DNA of 64,000 bases, taken from NCBI GenBank assembly GCA_031552235.1, contig JAVBMR010000001.1:50492-114491 (forward strand), in the 5' to 3' direction. How positions within the stretch are numbered: position 1 is the stretch's first letter; every line of letters begins with the position of its first letter. Source of the DNA: WRDF01 sp031552235 (GTDB lineage Bacteria; Bacteroidota; Bacteroidia; Bacteroidales; Rikenellaceae). Both the position numbers and the translations under genes were made by a program. Positions 1 through 9,020 of this stretch are shown here, one piece after another. The notes below the pieces were generated by a model that worked only from the letters and a program-made list of their open reading frames with translations, was not told the DNA's origin and ran no database searches.

Positions 1-1
1 C

Positions 2-343
2 CTTACGCACATACCCACAGGTATCGTGGTGCAGTGCCAGGACCAGAAATCCCACCTCAAGAACTTCGACAAGGCCCTCGAAGAACTCCGTACCCGTATT
101 TTCAACCTCGAATACGCGAAATACCTCGACGAGATAGCCAGCAAGCGCAAAACCATGGTTTCGACCGGCGACCGCAGCGCCAAGATACGCACTTACAACT
201 ATCCGCAGGGCCGCATCACCGACCACCGCATCAATTACACGGCCTATAACCTGCCTGCGTTCATGGACGGCGACATCCAGGACCTCATAGATAACCTGAT
301 AGTTGCCGAAAACGCGGAACGCCTCAAGGAGAGCGACCTTTAA
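2..343 (+). CDS. prfA: Peptide chain release factor 1, C-terminal part
   Basis: This is the C-terminal 113 residues of class I release factor RF1, which reads UAG and UAA stop codons and triggers peptide release on the ribosome. The reading frame is open from base 2 and enters from outside the window. It begins LTHIPTGIVVQCQDQKSH, the segment that directly follows the GGQ motif in this family, and runs through the typical end (RITDHRINYT, then NLPAFMDGDIQDLIDNL). The GGQ loop and the codon-recognition domain lie upstream and cannot be checked. The gene ends 17 bases before the YciI-like gene, so the two may be co-transcribed. An internal ATG at 26 is not a start. Confidence 0.95.
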   Translation, partial: LTHIPTGIVVQCQDQKSHLKNFDKALEELRTRIFNLEYAKYLDEIASKRKTMVSTGDRSAKIRTYNYPQGRITDHRINYTAYNLPAFMDGDIQDLIDNLIVAENAERLKESDL

Positions 344-360
344 TAGCCGGCGGCTGGGAG

Positions 361-651
361 ATGTTCTTTATAAAACTGACATACGTAAAGCCTGTCGCAG
401 AGGTGGATAAGGTGCTTGAGCCGCACAGGGATTTCCTGAGGAAGTATTTCGCATCGGGGAACCTCCTGCTCGCAGGCCGCCGGATACCGCGTGTGGGTGG
501 AGTTATGATCGGCACCGCCGAAAGCGTGGAACGTATGTGGGAGATCGTTAAAGAAGACCCGTTCCACACGGCAGGGGTCGCCGAGTACGAGATAACCGAA
601 TTCGGCGCCACTATGCTGGCGGAAGGGCTTGAGAGCCTCGGCGATAAATAA
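361..651 (+). CDS. YciI-like (YCII/DGPF domain) protein
   Basis: This 96-residue protein fits the YciI family of small ferredoxin-fold proteins. Visible family features are the opening MFFIKLTYVKP, a conserved H-R-D segment (EPHRDFLRKYF) carrying the His usually proposed as functional, and EDPFHTAGVAEYEI near the C-terminus. Family members are small and often dimeric; their enzymatic role is unproven for most. It lies 17 bases after prfA, so co-transcription is plausible but implies no shared function. Family assignment is good, biochemical role unknown. Confidence 0.8.
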   Translation: MFFIKLTYVKPVAEVDKVLEPHRDFLRKYFASGNLLLAGRRIPRVGGVMIGTAESVERMWEIVKEDPFHTAGVAEYEITEFGATMLAEGLESLGDK

Positions 652-728
652 GTGCGGCCGCGGCTTCGGCTGTCACAACTGCTTCGGCTTTGCACATGTG
701 TCCGGAGCTGTTCCGGAAAATACCGCTT

Positions 729-1337
729 ATGAAACGTAGTAAGAAAATAACCGTTTTTTTGGCGGTGATAGTGGCCGTGGGTGTACTGTTGGTGGCGTTT
801 ATTCCTTCGGCTACTTCGACTACTTCGGCCTCGGTTAGCCGAACCCCGGGCGACATCGTAGACAGCCTCGACGGGGTGTATGTTTATTATAACGGCAGCG
901 TGGGCAGCACCTACGGGCGCAACACAGCGCCGGACGGTTACAACATAGGGCTGAAATACCAGTGTGTCGAGTTCGTAAAGCGCTATTATTACGAGTATTA
1001 TGGGCACAAAATGACCGATTCCTACGGTCACGCGGTCAGTTTCTTCGACCCCAATGTGGCTGACGGCCAAGTCAACAAAAGGCGCGGCCTCACACAATAC
1101 AAGAACGGGGGAGCGGTCAAACCGCGGCGCGGCGACCTTGTGGTTTACAGCGGGACGGTTTTCAACCCTTACGGGCATGTGGCAATCGTGGCCGGAGCAA
1201 CGGCCGGCAGCATAACCATCATCCAGCAGAACCCCGGCCCCGGAGCAAGTTCGCGCGAAACGTTCGGCCTCAGCCAAAAAGACGGGAAATGGACGGTGGA
1301 TAACGGTCGCATACTCGGGTGGTTGCGCAAAGAATGA
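729..1337 (+). CDS. CHAP-domain amidase/peptidase with N-terminal membrane anchor or signal
   Basis: The product (202 residues from the ATG at 729) has a basic N-terminus and a strong hydrophobic stretch (residues about 7-25), then a Ser/Thr-rich linker and a CHAP domain. CHAP enzymes cleave peptidoglycan peptides or glutathionylspermidine-type amides with a Cys-His pair. The catalytic Cys is in KYQCVEFVKRYY and the His in NPYGHVAIVAG, and PRRGDLVVY between them is typical. An upstream ATG at 690 would add 13 residues ahead of MKRSKK; I prefer 729 because it gives a normal signal or anchor. It is probably exported and works on cell-wall peptides. No partner gene lies next to it. Confidence 0.8.
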   Translation: MKRSKKITVFLAVIVAVGVLLVAFIPSATSTTSASVSRTPGDIVDSLDGVYVYYNGSVGSTYGRNTAPDGYNIGLKYQCVEFVKRYYYEYYGHKMTDSYGHAVSFFDPNVADGQVNKRRGLTQYKNGGAVKPRRGDLVVYSGTVFNPYGHVAIVAGATAGSITIIQQNPGPGASSRETFGLSQKDGKWTVDNGRILGWLRKE

Positions 1338-1699
1338 TAACACATGCTGGCAGATAACCTGCCGGCGGCTAAAAATAAAGCGTTTATCCGCAATTAATAC
1401 CCATGCGGTGCAGCCTGCCGCTGGCGACGGGCTCGAACGAGCGGAAAGCGGGGTGCCTTCCGGCACACGGAAAGAGCAGGGATATTAGCACGCACCGGAA
1501 CGCCTGGAAGCGAAATAACCTTGACGTTCTACCGGGGTCGCCGTAGCGACCAGCCCGCCGCGTTGGTGGCGGCAGGCTGCCGGTTTCGCTTCTCTCAACC
1601 GCCTTCCGGATAAAGAAATGCGGCTCGCTCCGCTCGCCGCTACCCGGTAGCATGGACACTTAGAGATAGTTTTGCGGATAAACATAAAAAATACCAGCT
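1338..1699. repeat. Intergenic region with GC-rich hairpin repeats (family C-like)
   Basis: There is no credible gene here. The region holds back-to-back hairpins: GGTCGC-CGTA-GCGACC at 1536-1551, followed by a longer imperfect stem from about 1551 to 1579 built on CAGCCCGCCGC and GGCGGCAGGCTG. The second stem also occurs at about 35850-35883 and 44130-44160, so it is a dispersed repeat module. A TAnnTTTG match near the right edge may serve pyrF. ORFs that cross this region look like readings of repeat DNA. Confidence 0.6.
1667..1674 (+). promoter_or_regulatory. Putative -7 promoter motif for pyrF
   Basis: TAGTTTTG matches the Bacteroidota consensus TAnnTTTG and ends 26 bases before the pyrF start. 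No clear TTTG -33 element is visible, so support is by motif and position only. Confidence 0.4.
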
Positions 1700-2524
1700 A
1701 TGACAGCAGACCAGATCTTCGGACAGATTCAGAAAAAACGCAGTTTCCTGTGCGTCGGACTCGATACGGATATATGCAAGACGCCGGCCTGCCTCGCCGG
1801 GGCGGACGATATGCAGTTCGAGTTCAACAAGGCCATAATCGACGCCACGGCGCAGTACACCGTGTGCTACAAGCCCAACCTCGCGTTTTACGAGGAGAAC
1901 GGCGTCAAAGGTTGGACGAGCTTCGAAAAAACATGCCGTTACATCCGCGAGAAACATCCCGACATATTCATAATCGCCGATGCAAAGCGTGGCGACATAG
2001 GCAACACATCGGCAATGTACGCCCGCGCGTTCTTCGAGAACGGGCTGGTCGATGCCGTGACACTCTCGCCATACATGGGCCGCGATACGGTCGAACCTTT
2101 CCTCGGATATGACGGGAAATGGGCTGTGATACTGGCGCTTACATCGAACCCATCGGCAGACGACTTCGAAATGAAAAAACTCGAAAACGGCCGCAGGGTC
2201 TACGAAGAAGTGTTGGAAGTGTCTTCACAGTGGGGTTCGGTTGACAACACGATGTATGTGGTTGGCGCTACGAAGGCGTTCATGCTCGACGGTATCCGCA
2301 AGATGATCCCCGACCATTTCCTGCTTGTCCCGGGCGTCGGGGCGCAGGGTGGAAGCCTCCAGGACGTCGCCGCATACGGCATGAACAAGCGCTGCGGCCT
2401 GCTGGTGAACTCCTCGCGCGGGATAATCTATGCCGACTCCACCGAACGCTTCGCCGAAGTGGCAGGGGAGAAAGCCCGGGAAACGCGCGATGAAATGGAT
2501 AAACTGTTGAAACTGTACCTTTAG
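1700..2524 (+). CDS. pyrF: Orotidine 5'-phosphate decarboxylase (type 2)
   Basis: This 274-residue enzyme converts OMP to UMP in the last step of pyrimidine synthesis, in the cytoplasm. The N-terminus contains FLCVGLDTD, the substrate-binding motif of the longer type 2 enzymes, and the catalytic Lys motif DAKRGDIGNTS is intact at about residues 93-103. The phosphate-binding C-terminal region reads VPGVGAQGG, followed by LVNSSRGIIY. Length suits type 2 PyrF. It is a single gene with no other pyr gene next to it, and a TAnnTTTG promoter candidate lies just upstream. Confidence 0.95.
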   Translation: MTADQIFGQIQKKRSFLCVGLDTDICKTPACLAGADDMQFEFNKAIIDATAQYTVCYKPNLAFYEENGVKGWTSFEKTCRYIREKHPDIFIIADAKRGDIGNTSAMYARAFFENGLVDAVTLSPYMGRDTVEPFLGYDGKWAVILALTSNPSADDFEMKKLENGRRVYEEVLEVSSQWGSVDNTMYVVGATKAFMLDGIRKMIPDHFLLVPGVGAQGGSLQDVAAYGMNKRCGLLVNSSRGIIYADSTERFAEVAGEKARETRDEMDKLLKLYL

Positions 2525-2526
2525 TT

Positions 2527-2640
2527 TCTGCGGTTAATTCCCCGCTGCTTGCAGCGCTTGATAAACTCACATTCCGCGGCTTCCTGCCAGTGGCGCGTAG
2601 CGCCAACGAGGACAGGCGGAAGCCAAAAGAAACTATATAA
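2527..2640. repeat. Partial dispersed repeat (family D)
   Basis: The stretch with CCCCGCTGCTTGCAGCG and CTCACATTCCGCGGCT closely matches the start of the repeat at 9381-9595, and more distantly 5715-5830. It is non-coding and lies between pyrF and the GH115 gene. Confidence 0.55.
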
Positions 2641-2680
2641 TACATTGCATAAATAAGAGTAATCATTAATCTGAAATACC

Positions 2681-5644
2681 ATGATGACAATGAAAAAAAC
2701 AGCAATGATCGCCTGTGCCCTTGTTGCAGGGCTTGGGATCGGGAAAGCGCAGGTGACTTTGGTGGAGACTTCCGCCGGCACGAATATTTTCCCGTTGGTA
2801 ACTTCTTCTGCCAACACAGTCGTATGCTATGACGTTGACGACGCGATAGTTGTAGGCAAGAGCGCAAGCCTCTTTGTGGATGACGTAGAGAGGGTTACGG
2901 GTAAGAAAATCGCCCTGGCAAGCGACCGGAAACTCCCTAAATCGGCAAATTACGCCATTATCGTGGGAACGGTCGGGCAGAGCGAATGGATAGACGAGCT
3001 CGCGGCTAAAAACAAGATAGACACCAAATCTATCGAGGGCGGCTGGGAACGCTACACCATCCAGTTGGTGGACCGCCCAGGCGAGGGCATCAAAAAGGCG
3101 ATAGTTATCGCCGGCAGCGACCGCCGCGGTGCGGCATTCGGGTTGCTCTCGATTTCGAGGGCTATCGGCGTTTCGCCGTGGTACTGGTGGGCTGACGTCC
3201 CGGTCGAAAAAGAAAAACAGTTGGTACTCAAGGTCGATAAGTTCGTTTCGAAAGAGCCTTCGGTGAAATACAGGGGCATCTTCATCAACGACGAGGACTG
3301 GGGCATATACAAATGGTCGAAGGACAATTACGAGAAAGAGCTGGGCAACATGGGGCCGCGCACCTATTCCAAAATGTGCGAACTGCTGCTCCGCCTGAAC
3401 GCCAACTACCTCGCGCCAGGCATGCACGACAAGACAATGGCGTTCCACAGGATAGCTGAGAACAGGCTCGTGGCCGACAGTTTCGCGATAGCGATGGGTT
3501 CGTCGCACTGCGAACCGCTGTTGCTCAACACCGCCAGCGAATGGGATAAGAAAACGATGGGTGCGTGGGACTATGTGAACAATAAGGAAGGTGTCGACAA
3601 AGTGCTGAAACAGAGGGTGGTCGCCACAGCGCCGTTCGAGAATGTCTACACCCTCGCCCTGCGAGGACTGCACGACACGGCGATGGAGGGCAGCGGCGAC
3701 ATGGAACAGCGCAAGAACACCATGCAGGAGGCCCTTGGCGCCCAGAGGCAGATGCTTGTGGACGTGACAGGCAAACCCGCCGAAGAGATACCGCAGGCGT
3801 TTACGCCCTACAAAGAGGTGTTGGACGTGTATAATATGGGCCTCGAACTGCCTGATGACGTGACGATTATCTGGCCGGATGACAACTACGGCTACATGAA
3901 GCGCCTCAGCGGCCCGAAAGAGCAGCAACGCTCCGGCCGTTCGGGTGTTTACTACCACGCATCGTACCTCGGCAAGCCCCACAGCTATCTGTGGCTCAAC
4001 ACGACCCCGCCAACGCTGATGTACGAGGAGCTTCGCAAGGCCTATGACATGACTGCCGACAGGGTGTGGCTGCTCAACTCCGGCGACCTCAAGGCCGCCG
4101 AATTCGCCGTTGATTTCTTCCTCGCTATGGCATATGACATCGACTCGTTCAGCTACGAACGCGCCGCCTCGTACCAGGCCGAATGGCTCAGCAAAATGTT
4201 CGGCGAAAAATACCATGCCGACCTCGCCGATATTTCAAACTCGTTCTTCCACCAGGCGTTCATCCGCAAGCCCGAATTCATGGGCTGGGGATACCAGTTC
4301 AACTCGAACAAATTCGAGTATGAGCGCAACACCGACACCGACTTCTCGCTGGTGAACTACCGCGAGGCCGACAACCGCCTTGCCGAGTACGCGAGGATAG
4401 CCGCGAAGGCCGAACGCATAATGAACTCCCTGCCAGAAGACCAAAAACCGGCCTTCTACCAGTTGGTCTACTATCCGGTTAAAGGCTGCGAACTGATGAG
4501 CAAAATGACGCTCTCGGGCCAGAAGAACCGCTGGTACTCGATCCAGAACCGTGCCGCGTCGCAGCAGTACGCCGACCTCGCCAAACAGAGTTTCGACAGC
4601 CTCGCGGTAATCACCAAGGGCTACAACTCGCTTCTCGATGGCAAATGGAACGGCATGATAATGATGGAGCAGGGTGCAGGACAGAACTACTTTAAGCTCC
4701 CCGTGACGCGCAAGGCCGAACTCGCGGCCGGTGCCGCGATGGGCGTAATGTGCGAGGGCGAGGATATACTCAAGGGCGCCAAGAGTTTCCATTCGCTGCC
4801 TGCGTTCAGCACCTATGTGCGTAAATCTTACTTCGTGGACGTGTTCAATATGGGCGCCGCGCCGCTCAAATGGAGCGCAAAGGCCAGCGATAAGTGGATC
4901 GTGCTGAGTAAGAAAGAAGGCAACACGGCAACGGAAGACCGCATCGATGTTTCGATAGACTGGAACGCCGTCCCGGTCGGCGAACGCGTGTTCGGTACGA
5001 TAGAGATCGCGCAGGACGGTGGTGTAAAGGAAGCCGTTTACGTTTCGGTGTTCAACCCCTCGGCCCCGGCGCTCGCCGAAGTGGCAGGCATCTACATGGA
5101 GGATAACGGTTGCGTATCTATCGACGCCGCCGGTTTCCACAGGAAAGTCGAGAACGACGCCATCAAGATGAGGATCATCCCCAACCTCGGCGTTGAAAAC
5201 ACCTGTGTGCAGTTGGGCGATCCGATCCAACCCAAACAGCCTATCAAAGGCCGCGAAACGCCGCGTTTGGAGTATGACTTCTATACGTTCGAACAGGGTT
5301 CGGTGGATGTTTACACATATGTCCTCCCGACGTTCGTGATCAGCGCCGACCGCGGTTACGCCGGCCACGAGCAGACCAACCTCGAAACCCAGTACGGGGT
5401 TGCCATAGACGAAGGCCCTGTGACCACGCCATCGACGTCGTCCATCGAGTACGCCCAGATATGGTACGAAAGCGCCCTGAAGAACTGCCGCGTCAATAAG
5501 ACCACGTTACACGTAGACAAACCCGGCAAGCATACCGTAAGGATCATCTGTGGCGATGCCGGGACTGTTATCCAGAAGATCGTGCTCGACTTCGGCGGCA
5601 TGAAACGCTCATACACCGGCCCGCTGGTTACGAAAAGCAGATAA
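2681..5644 (+). CDS. GH115 alpha-glucuronidase, secreted
   Basis: This 987-residue protein belongs to glycoside hydrolase family 115, which removes (4-O-methyl)glucuronic acid side chains from xylan or related polymers. An N-terminal signal peptide is clear (MKKTAMIACALVAGLGIGKA), so it is exported to the periplasm or outer surface. Family signatures include KYRGIFINDEDWG (about residue 200), LLLRLNANYLAPGMHD and MGSSHCEPLLLN, followed by the TIM-barrel body and a C-terminal all-beta domain from about residue 780. Length is normal for GH115. ATG codons at 2681, 2684 and 2690 are all possible starts. There is no SusC/SusD pair, sensor or other glycosidase nearby, so it is not in an obvious utilization locus. 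Confidence 0.9.
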   Translation: MMTMKKTAMIACALVAGLGIGKAQVTLVETSAGTNIFPLVTSSANTVVCYDVDDAIVVGKSASLFVDDVERVTGKKIALASDRKLPKSANYAIIVGTVGQSEWIDELAAKNKIDTKSIEGGWERYTIQLVDRPGEGIKKAIVIAGSDRRGAAFGLLSISRAIGVSPWYWWADVPVEKEKQLVLKVDKFVSKEPSVKYRGIFINDEDWGIYKWSKDNYEKELGNMGPRTYSKMCELLLRLNANYLAPGMHDKTMAFHRIAENRLVADSFAIAMGSSHCEPLLLNTASEWDKKTMGAWDYVNNKEGVDKVLKQRVVATAPFENVYTLALRGLHDTAMEGSGDMEQRKNTMQEALGAQRQMLVDVTGKPAEEIPQAFTPYKEVLDVYNMGLELPDDVTIIWPDDNYGYMKRLSGPKEQQRSGRSGVYYHASYLGKPHSYLWLNTTPPTLMYEELRKAYDMTADRVWLLNSGDLKAAEFAVDFFLAMAYDIDSFSYERAASYQAEWLSKMFGEKYHADLADISNSFFHQAFIRKPEFMGWGYQFNSNKFEYERNTDTDFSLVNYREADNRLAEYARIAAKAERIMNSLPEDQKPAFYQLVYYPVKGCELMSKMTLSGQKNRWYSIQNRAASQQYADLAKQSFDSLAVITKGYNSLLDGKWNGMIMMEQGAGQNYFKLPVTRKAELAAGAAMGVMCEGEDILKGAKSFHSLPAFSTYVRKSYFVDVFNMGAAPLKWSAKASDKWIVLSKKEGNTATEDRIDVSIDWNAVPVGERVFGTIEIAQDGGVKEAVYVSVFNPSAPALAEVAGIYMEDNGCVSIDAAGFHRKVENDAIKMRIIPNLGVENTCVQLGDPIQPKQPIKGRETPRLEYDFYTFEQGSVDVYTYVLPTFVISADRGYAGHEQTNLETQYGVAIDEGPVTTPSTSSIEYAQIWYESALKNCRVNKTTLHVDKPGKHTVRIICGDAGTVIQKIVLDFGGMKRSYTGPLVTKSR

Positions 5645-5660
5645 GTTGCAGGCTATAAAA

Positions 5661-5698
5661 ACGCTGCCGCCCCGGTCTCCGGGGCGGCAGCGTTTTTT
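5661..5698 (+). terminator. Rho-independent terminator after the GH115 gene
   Basis: A 13-bp perfect stem ACGCTGCCGCCCC / GGGGCGGCAGCGT with a 7-base loop is followed by TTTTT. It starts 17 bases after the GH115 stop codon. Confidence 0.92.
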
Positions 5699-5714
5699 GA
5701 GGGCATTACGTTAG

Positions 5715-5880
5715 GTGTTAGTCCCATTTCGCTTGCAGCGTTCTCTGGACATACATTCCGCGACTGCGGGGGCGGCGATGGATCGCCGAGCCGCGGGATG
5801 TGGCGATTGCCTTTGGCAATCGCGTTGTTCCTGACTGCATGTGGCCGCTGGTGCAGGCGTTCCGCACATCTGAAATGGGC
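5715..5880. repeat. Diverged dispersed repeat (family D)
   Basis: ACATTCCGCGACTGCGGGGG at about 5751-5770, followed by GCGATTGCC and GGCAATCGC as an inverted pair (about 5802-5824), resembles the better preserved repeats at 9381-9595 and 28255-28380. It lies between convergent genes and encodes nothing convincing. Confidence 0.5.
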
Positions 5881-5904
5881 GGGTGACCGCTGTTTCCATA
5901 CAGG

Positions 5905-6813
5905 CTACCCCAGCGGATGGTGTTTCTCGATGCTTTCGCGCAGGTGCGTGTGTTCGAGATGGGTGTATATCTCGGTCGTGACGATAGACTCATGGCCGAG
6001 CAGTTCCTGCACCTGGCGTATGCTTGCGCCGCCTTCCAAAAGGTGCGTGGCGAACGAGTGGCGGAAAGTATGAGGGCTTACCTCTTTATGGATGCCTGCG
6101 GCTTCGGCGGCCAGTTTTATTATATGGAAGATCATCGCCCGTGTCAGTTTGCGGCCGTTGCGGTTGAGGAACACGATATCCGCACTCTTCGGATCGGGCC
6201 GCATCAGCCGCCGCTGCCCGAGCCACAATTCAATGTTCCGGCGGGCAGTGTCGTTGATGGGGACGATGCGCTGTTTGTCGCCTTTGCCGACTACTCGTAC
6301 GAACCCGTCGTCGAAAAAAAGGTCGCCGAGTCTGAGCGAGATGAGTTCGCTCACGCGAAGCCCGCATCCGTACAGCGTTTCGAGGATGGCCTTGTTGCGA
6401 TGGCCCTGCGGCGATGAGAGGTCGATCGAGCCGATAATGGCGTCTATCTCTTCCACCGAGAGTACATCCGGAAGTTTGCGCCCTGTCTTCGGGGCGTCAA
6501 CGAACTCGACAGGCGACGTTTCGCGGATGCCGCATATCTGGAGGAACGTGAAGAAACTTTTCAGGCCGCTCAGGATGCGTGCCTGCGAGGCTGCTTCCAG
6601 TTTTTTGTCGTATATCTCGGACATCAATCCCTCGATATGCTCCGGATCGACCTCGGCCGGGAGCAGGTCGCCCTGGCGCGACATGTATTCGCGCAGCAGC
6701 CCGAGGTCGTGGGCATAGCTCTCGACCGTATTGGCCGAGAGGTTCTTCTCGAACTTCAGCCACGAGGCGAATTTTTGCGAAAGCGTTTCCCAATCGGCGG
6801 CGTATCCGGACAT
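5905..6813 (-). CDS. xerD: Tyrosine recombinase XerD
   Basis: This 302-residue tyrosine recombinase carries a SAM-like core-binding domain (residues 8-95) and a catalytic domain with the full active-site set: R153 (GLRVSELISL), K177 (VVGKGDKQR), H248 and R251 (SPHTFRHSFATH), H274 (LLGHESIVTTEIYTH) and nucleophile Y283. Length and sequence fit the XerD housekeeping recombinase that resolves chromosome dimers at dif with XerC and FtsK. No attachment sites or phage genes flank it, which argues against a mobile-element integrase. The gene stands alone; its 3' end faces the GH115 terminator. Confidence 0.93.
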   Translation of the reverse strand: MSGYAADWETLSQKFASWLKFEKNLSANTVESYAHDLGLLREYMSRQGDLLPAEVDPEHIEGLMSEIYDKKLEAASQARILSGLKSFFTFLQICGIRETSPVEFVDAPKTGRKLPDVLSVEEIDAIIGSIDLSSPQGHRNKAILETLYGCGLRVSELISLRLGDLFFDDGFVRVVGKGDKQRIVPINDTARRNIELWLGQRRLMRPDPKSADIVFLNRNGRKLTRAMIFHIIKLAAEAAGIHKEVSPHTFRHSFATHLLEGGASIRQVQELLGHESIVTTEIYTHLEHTHLRESIEKHHPLG

Positions 6814-6850
6814 GGTTGTAGCGGTAAGTTTTCGTGCGTGTGTACTTTGT

Positions 6851-8080
6851 TTACAAATTATCTATCAATGTCCGCAGTTTGCCGATGATAACATCCCAAT
6901 CATAATGTGTGCGGACATATTCCATTCCCTTGCCCCCCATCTCTTTGCGCAGGGCTCCGTCGGTAAGCAGGCGGTGCAGTTTGCGTCTGAAATCCTTAGG
7001 GTTGTCGTAGTAGAATGCAGCGCCGCTGGCCAGACAATGGTCGCGCATCACCTCACTTTTGCCGTTGACAATCACCGGAATCCCATTGGCCATGGATTCG
7101 AGCATAAGCAGCGACAGGCTCTCTTTTGTCGAGGGGTTGACCATTAGTGTAGCATGTTGTATGACGGCAGTTTTTTCCTCGCCCGTAACGAACCCGGTAA
7201 AGATGACCGAAGGGTCGTCAGGGAAATTGATTTTATTACCGCCTCCGCCTGCAAGGACAAGTTTCGCATCAGGGTTATACTTGTCGCGGTACCGCCGGAA
7301 GTCGGGTATAAGGCTGCCTATCTTCGACTTAGTGATGCGTCCGAGGTAAAGTATATAACCTTCCGGCAGGTTGTATTTTTCCTTGACAGTTTCCCATTGT
7401 GCCGCAGGATCCAGTTCTATCCCTACGCCGACTACGCTGTTGGGGGCCATGTGTGGCCCAAAGACACGACGGCACATCCGCTGTTCCGCTGCCGCGTTGA
7501 ACGCGATATGGCGTACACGCGTGAACAGCGATGAGAAAACAGGGTTATAGAGGGCTCTGGTAGGGTGTGCCAGCGGGATCAGTATGCTTTTTTCCGGAAC
7601 GGTCATACAGCCCAATACCGTTGAACTGTTGTACATATTAATGAAAAGCAGTGCATCGTACTCTTTACCGTGCAGGGCCAAATATTGCAACAGGCCGGAT
7701 TTGTGCGAATTCTGGGCCTTGAGGTATTTTATGTCGGCCTTTTGTCCCGCCTTCCATTCCGGGTGAGACTTTGTTATCAGGCCCAGCAGCCCGAGGCGCC
7801 CAAGATAGTAGCGAAGCCTTCGCATGCCTTTGGCTTTGCGTGCGTGGATGCGCTTATGTTCGGGATCGACAGGGGTGTCGTTGAAACGCCTTATGGTCAA
7901 TCCTTTCTCTGAGCTTACTCCTTCCGGATACCGTTCGCCGTCAATGCCGGAGTTCGTCGACGTCAGTATCTCGACATTGTAATAAGGCCTGAGCCGTTCG
8001 GCGAGCATGCGGCCGTGGAAAACCTCGCCGCCCTGCGCCCGATCACCGAAATCGATTATTACAAAGCCTATCTTTTTCAT
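6851..8080 (-). CDS. GT4-type glycosyltransferase
   Basis: The product (409 residues from the ATG at 8080) is a GT-B fold family 4 glycosyltransferase. The N-terminal half starts KKIGFVIIDFGDRAQGG, an acceptor-domain start with a Gly-rich loop. The C-terminal half has YILYLGRITKSKIG, then LVLAGGGGN and the retaining-enzyme region MVNPSTKESLSLLMLESMANGIPVI, which contains the E-x7-E nucleotide-sugar motif. A reading frame extension to 8179 adds 33 poorly conserved residues and overlaps the divergent prmA start, so I reject it. It probably adds a sugar to a surface glycan; donor and acceptor cannot be inferred. No other glycan genes are adjacent. Confidence 0.85.
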   Translation of the reverse strand: MKKIGFVIIDFGDRAQGGEVFHGRMLAERLRPYYNVEILTSTNSGIDGERYPEGVSSEKGLTIRRFNDTPVDPEHKRIHARKAKGMRRLRYYLGRLGLLGLITKSHPEWKAGQKADIKYLKAQNSHKSGLLQYLALHGKEYDALLFINMYNSSTVLGCMTVPEKSILIPLAHPTRALYNPVFSSLFTRVRHIAFNAAAEQRMCRRVFGPHMAPNSVVGVGIELDPAAQWETVKEKYNLPEGYILYLGRITKSKIGSLIPDFRRYRDKYNPDAKLVLAGGGGNKINFPDDPSVIFTGFVTGEEKTAVIQHATLMVNPSTKESLSLLMLESMANGIPVIVNGKSEVMRDHCLASGAAFYYDNPKDFRRKLHRLLTDGALRKEMGGKGMEYVRTHYDWDVIIGKLRTLIDNL

Positions 8081-8163
8081 TTTGAGAAATACATATCCTA
8101 TATTTGTAGAATATAGGACGCGTCTCGGCCATTCGAATAAGTTCGATGGCGCTCGACTTTTCC

Positions 8164-8171
8164 TATATTTG
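8164..8171 (+). promoter_or_regulatory. Putative -7 promoter motif for prmA
   Basis: TATATTTG (TAnnTTTG) ends 19 bases before the preferred prmA ATG at 8191. The same octamer also occurs at 8099-8106. This site lies downstream of the longer-frame ATG at 8146, supporting the 8191 start. Confidence 0.5.
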
Positions 8172-8190
8172 TAGGACAAAGTTAATAAAA

Positions 8191-9018
8191 ATGGCGGATT
8201 ATATTGAATTGTCGGTTCCTGTTGCCGATGCCGGGCAGGCCGAGATACTTATTGCCGAATTGGCGGATTTCCCGTTCGAGAGTTTCCAACAGGAGGAAAC
8301 ACAGCTCAAGGCCTATATACGCGAGGATGATCTTGAAAAATGCCGCGGCGACGTGGCCGGGTTCCTGACCGGAAGGCTTATCCACGGGACCTATACCCGG
8401 ATCGAGACGGTCAACTGGAATGCCGAGTGGGAGGCCGGGTTCGAGCCTGTGGATGTCGGCGGCCGCTGCCTGATCCGCGCGCCGTTCCACGTGCAGGCCC
8501 CCGAAGGGTGCCTCGATGTGGTTATAATGCCTAAAATGTCGTTCGGAACGGGACACCACGCCACGACATGGCTTATGACATCAGCCATTCTTGGCCACGA
8601 TCTTTCCGGCAAAACAGGCCTCGATATGGGGAGCGGGACTGGTGTGCTGGCGATAGTCGCCGTACTGCGCGGCGCGGCGCATGTGGACGCGGTCGACATA
8701 GACGAATGGTCGTATGAGAACTGTGCCGAAAATATCGTCGAAAATGGCGTAGCGGGGCGTATAGCCCCGATCCTTGGCGACGTTTCGGCGATTCGCGGCA
8801 AACGTTACGACTTCATTCTGGCGAACATAAACCGTAATATATTGCTTGCCGACATGGAATCATATGTTGAGGCGCTGGACGCCGGCGGGTTGCTCATAAT
8901 GAGCGGTATCCTCGAAGCCGATATCGCGGCAATCGGAGAGAAAGCACGTTCGCTCAGCCTCAAGTCGCTGAAACAGCATCTGCGGGAGGGTTGGGCCGCG
9001 CTCGAATATGCGAAATAA
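8191..9018 (+). CDS. prmA: Ribosomal protein L11 methyltransferase
   Basis: PrmA trimethylates lysines and the N-terminus of ribosomal protein L11 using S-adenosylmethionine. The 275-residue product has a small N-terminal substrate domain (residues 1-60) and a Rossmann methyltransferase domain. Hallmarks are the motif before the SAM pocket, MPKMSFGTGHHATTWLM, the SAM loop GLDMGSGTGVLAI, and FILANINRNILL, the NPPY-equivalent of PrmA. The frame is open to an ATG at 8146, but the start at 8191 matches the family N-terminus (MADYIELSV) and follows a good promoter motif. It is a single gene, divergent from the glycosyltransferase. Confidence 0.93.
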   Translation: MADYIELSVPVADAGQAEILIAELADFPFESFQQEETQLKAYIREDDLEKCRGDVAGFLTGRLIHGTYTRIETVNWNAEWEAGFEPVDVGGRCLIRAPFHVQAPEGCLDVVIMPKMSFGTGHHATTWLMTSAILGHDLSGKTGLDMGSGTGVLAIVAVLRGAAHVDAVDIDEWSYENCAENIVENGVAGRIAPILGDVSAIRGKRYDFILANINRNILLADMESYVEALDAGGLLIMSGILEADIAAIGEKARSLSLKSLKQHLREGWAALEYAK

Positions 9019-9020
9019 TT

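Noticed and set aside
324..1466. A 380-residue minus-strand frame across the YciI-like and CHAP genes
   Set aside because: It covers two recognisable plus-strand genes and has no family features.
2666..5368. Long minus-strand frames of 516 and 377 residues
   Set aside because: They are antisense to the GH115 gene and lack any recognisable motif.
5905..6813. XerD-type recombinase as a mobile-element integrase
   Set aside because: Sequence and length fit housekeeping XerD, and there is no flanking repeat pair, cargo or phage gene.
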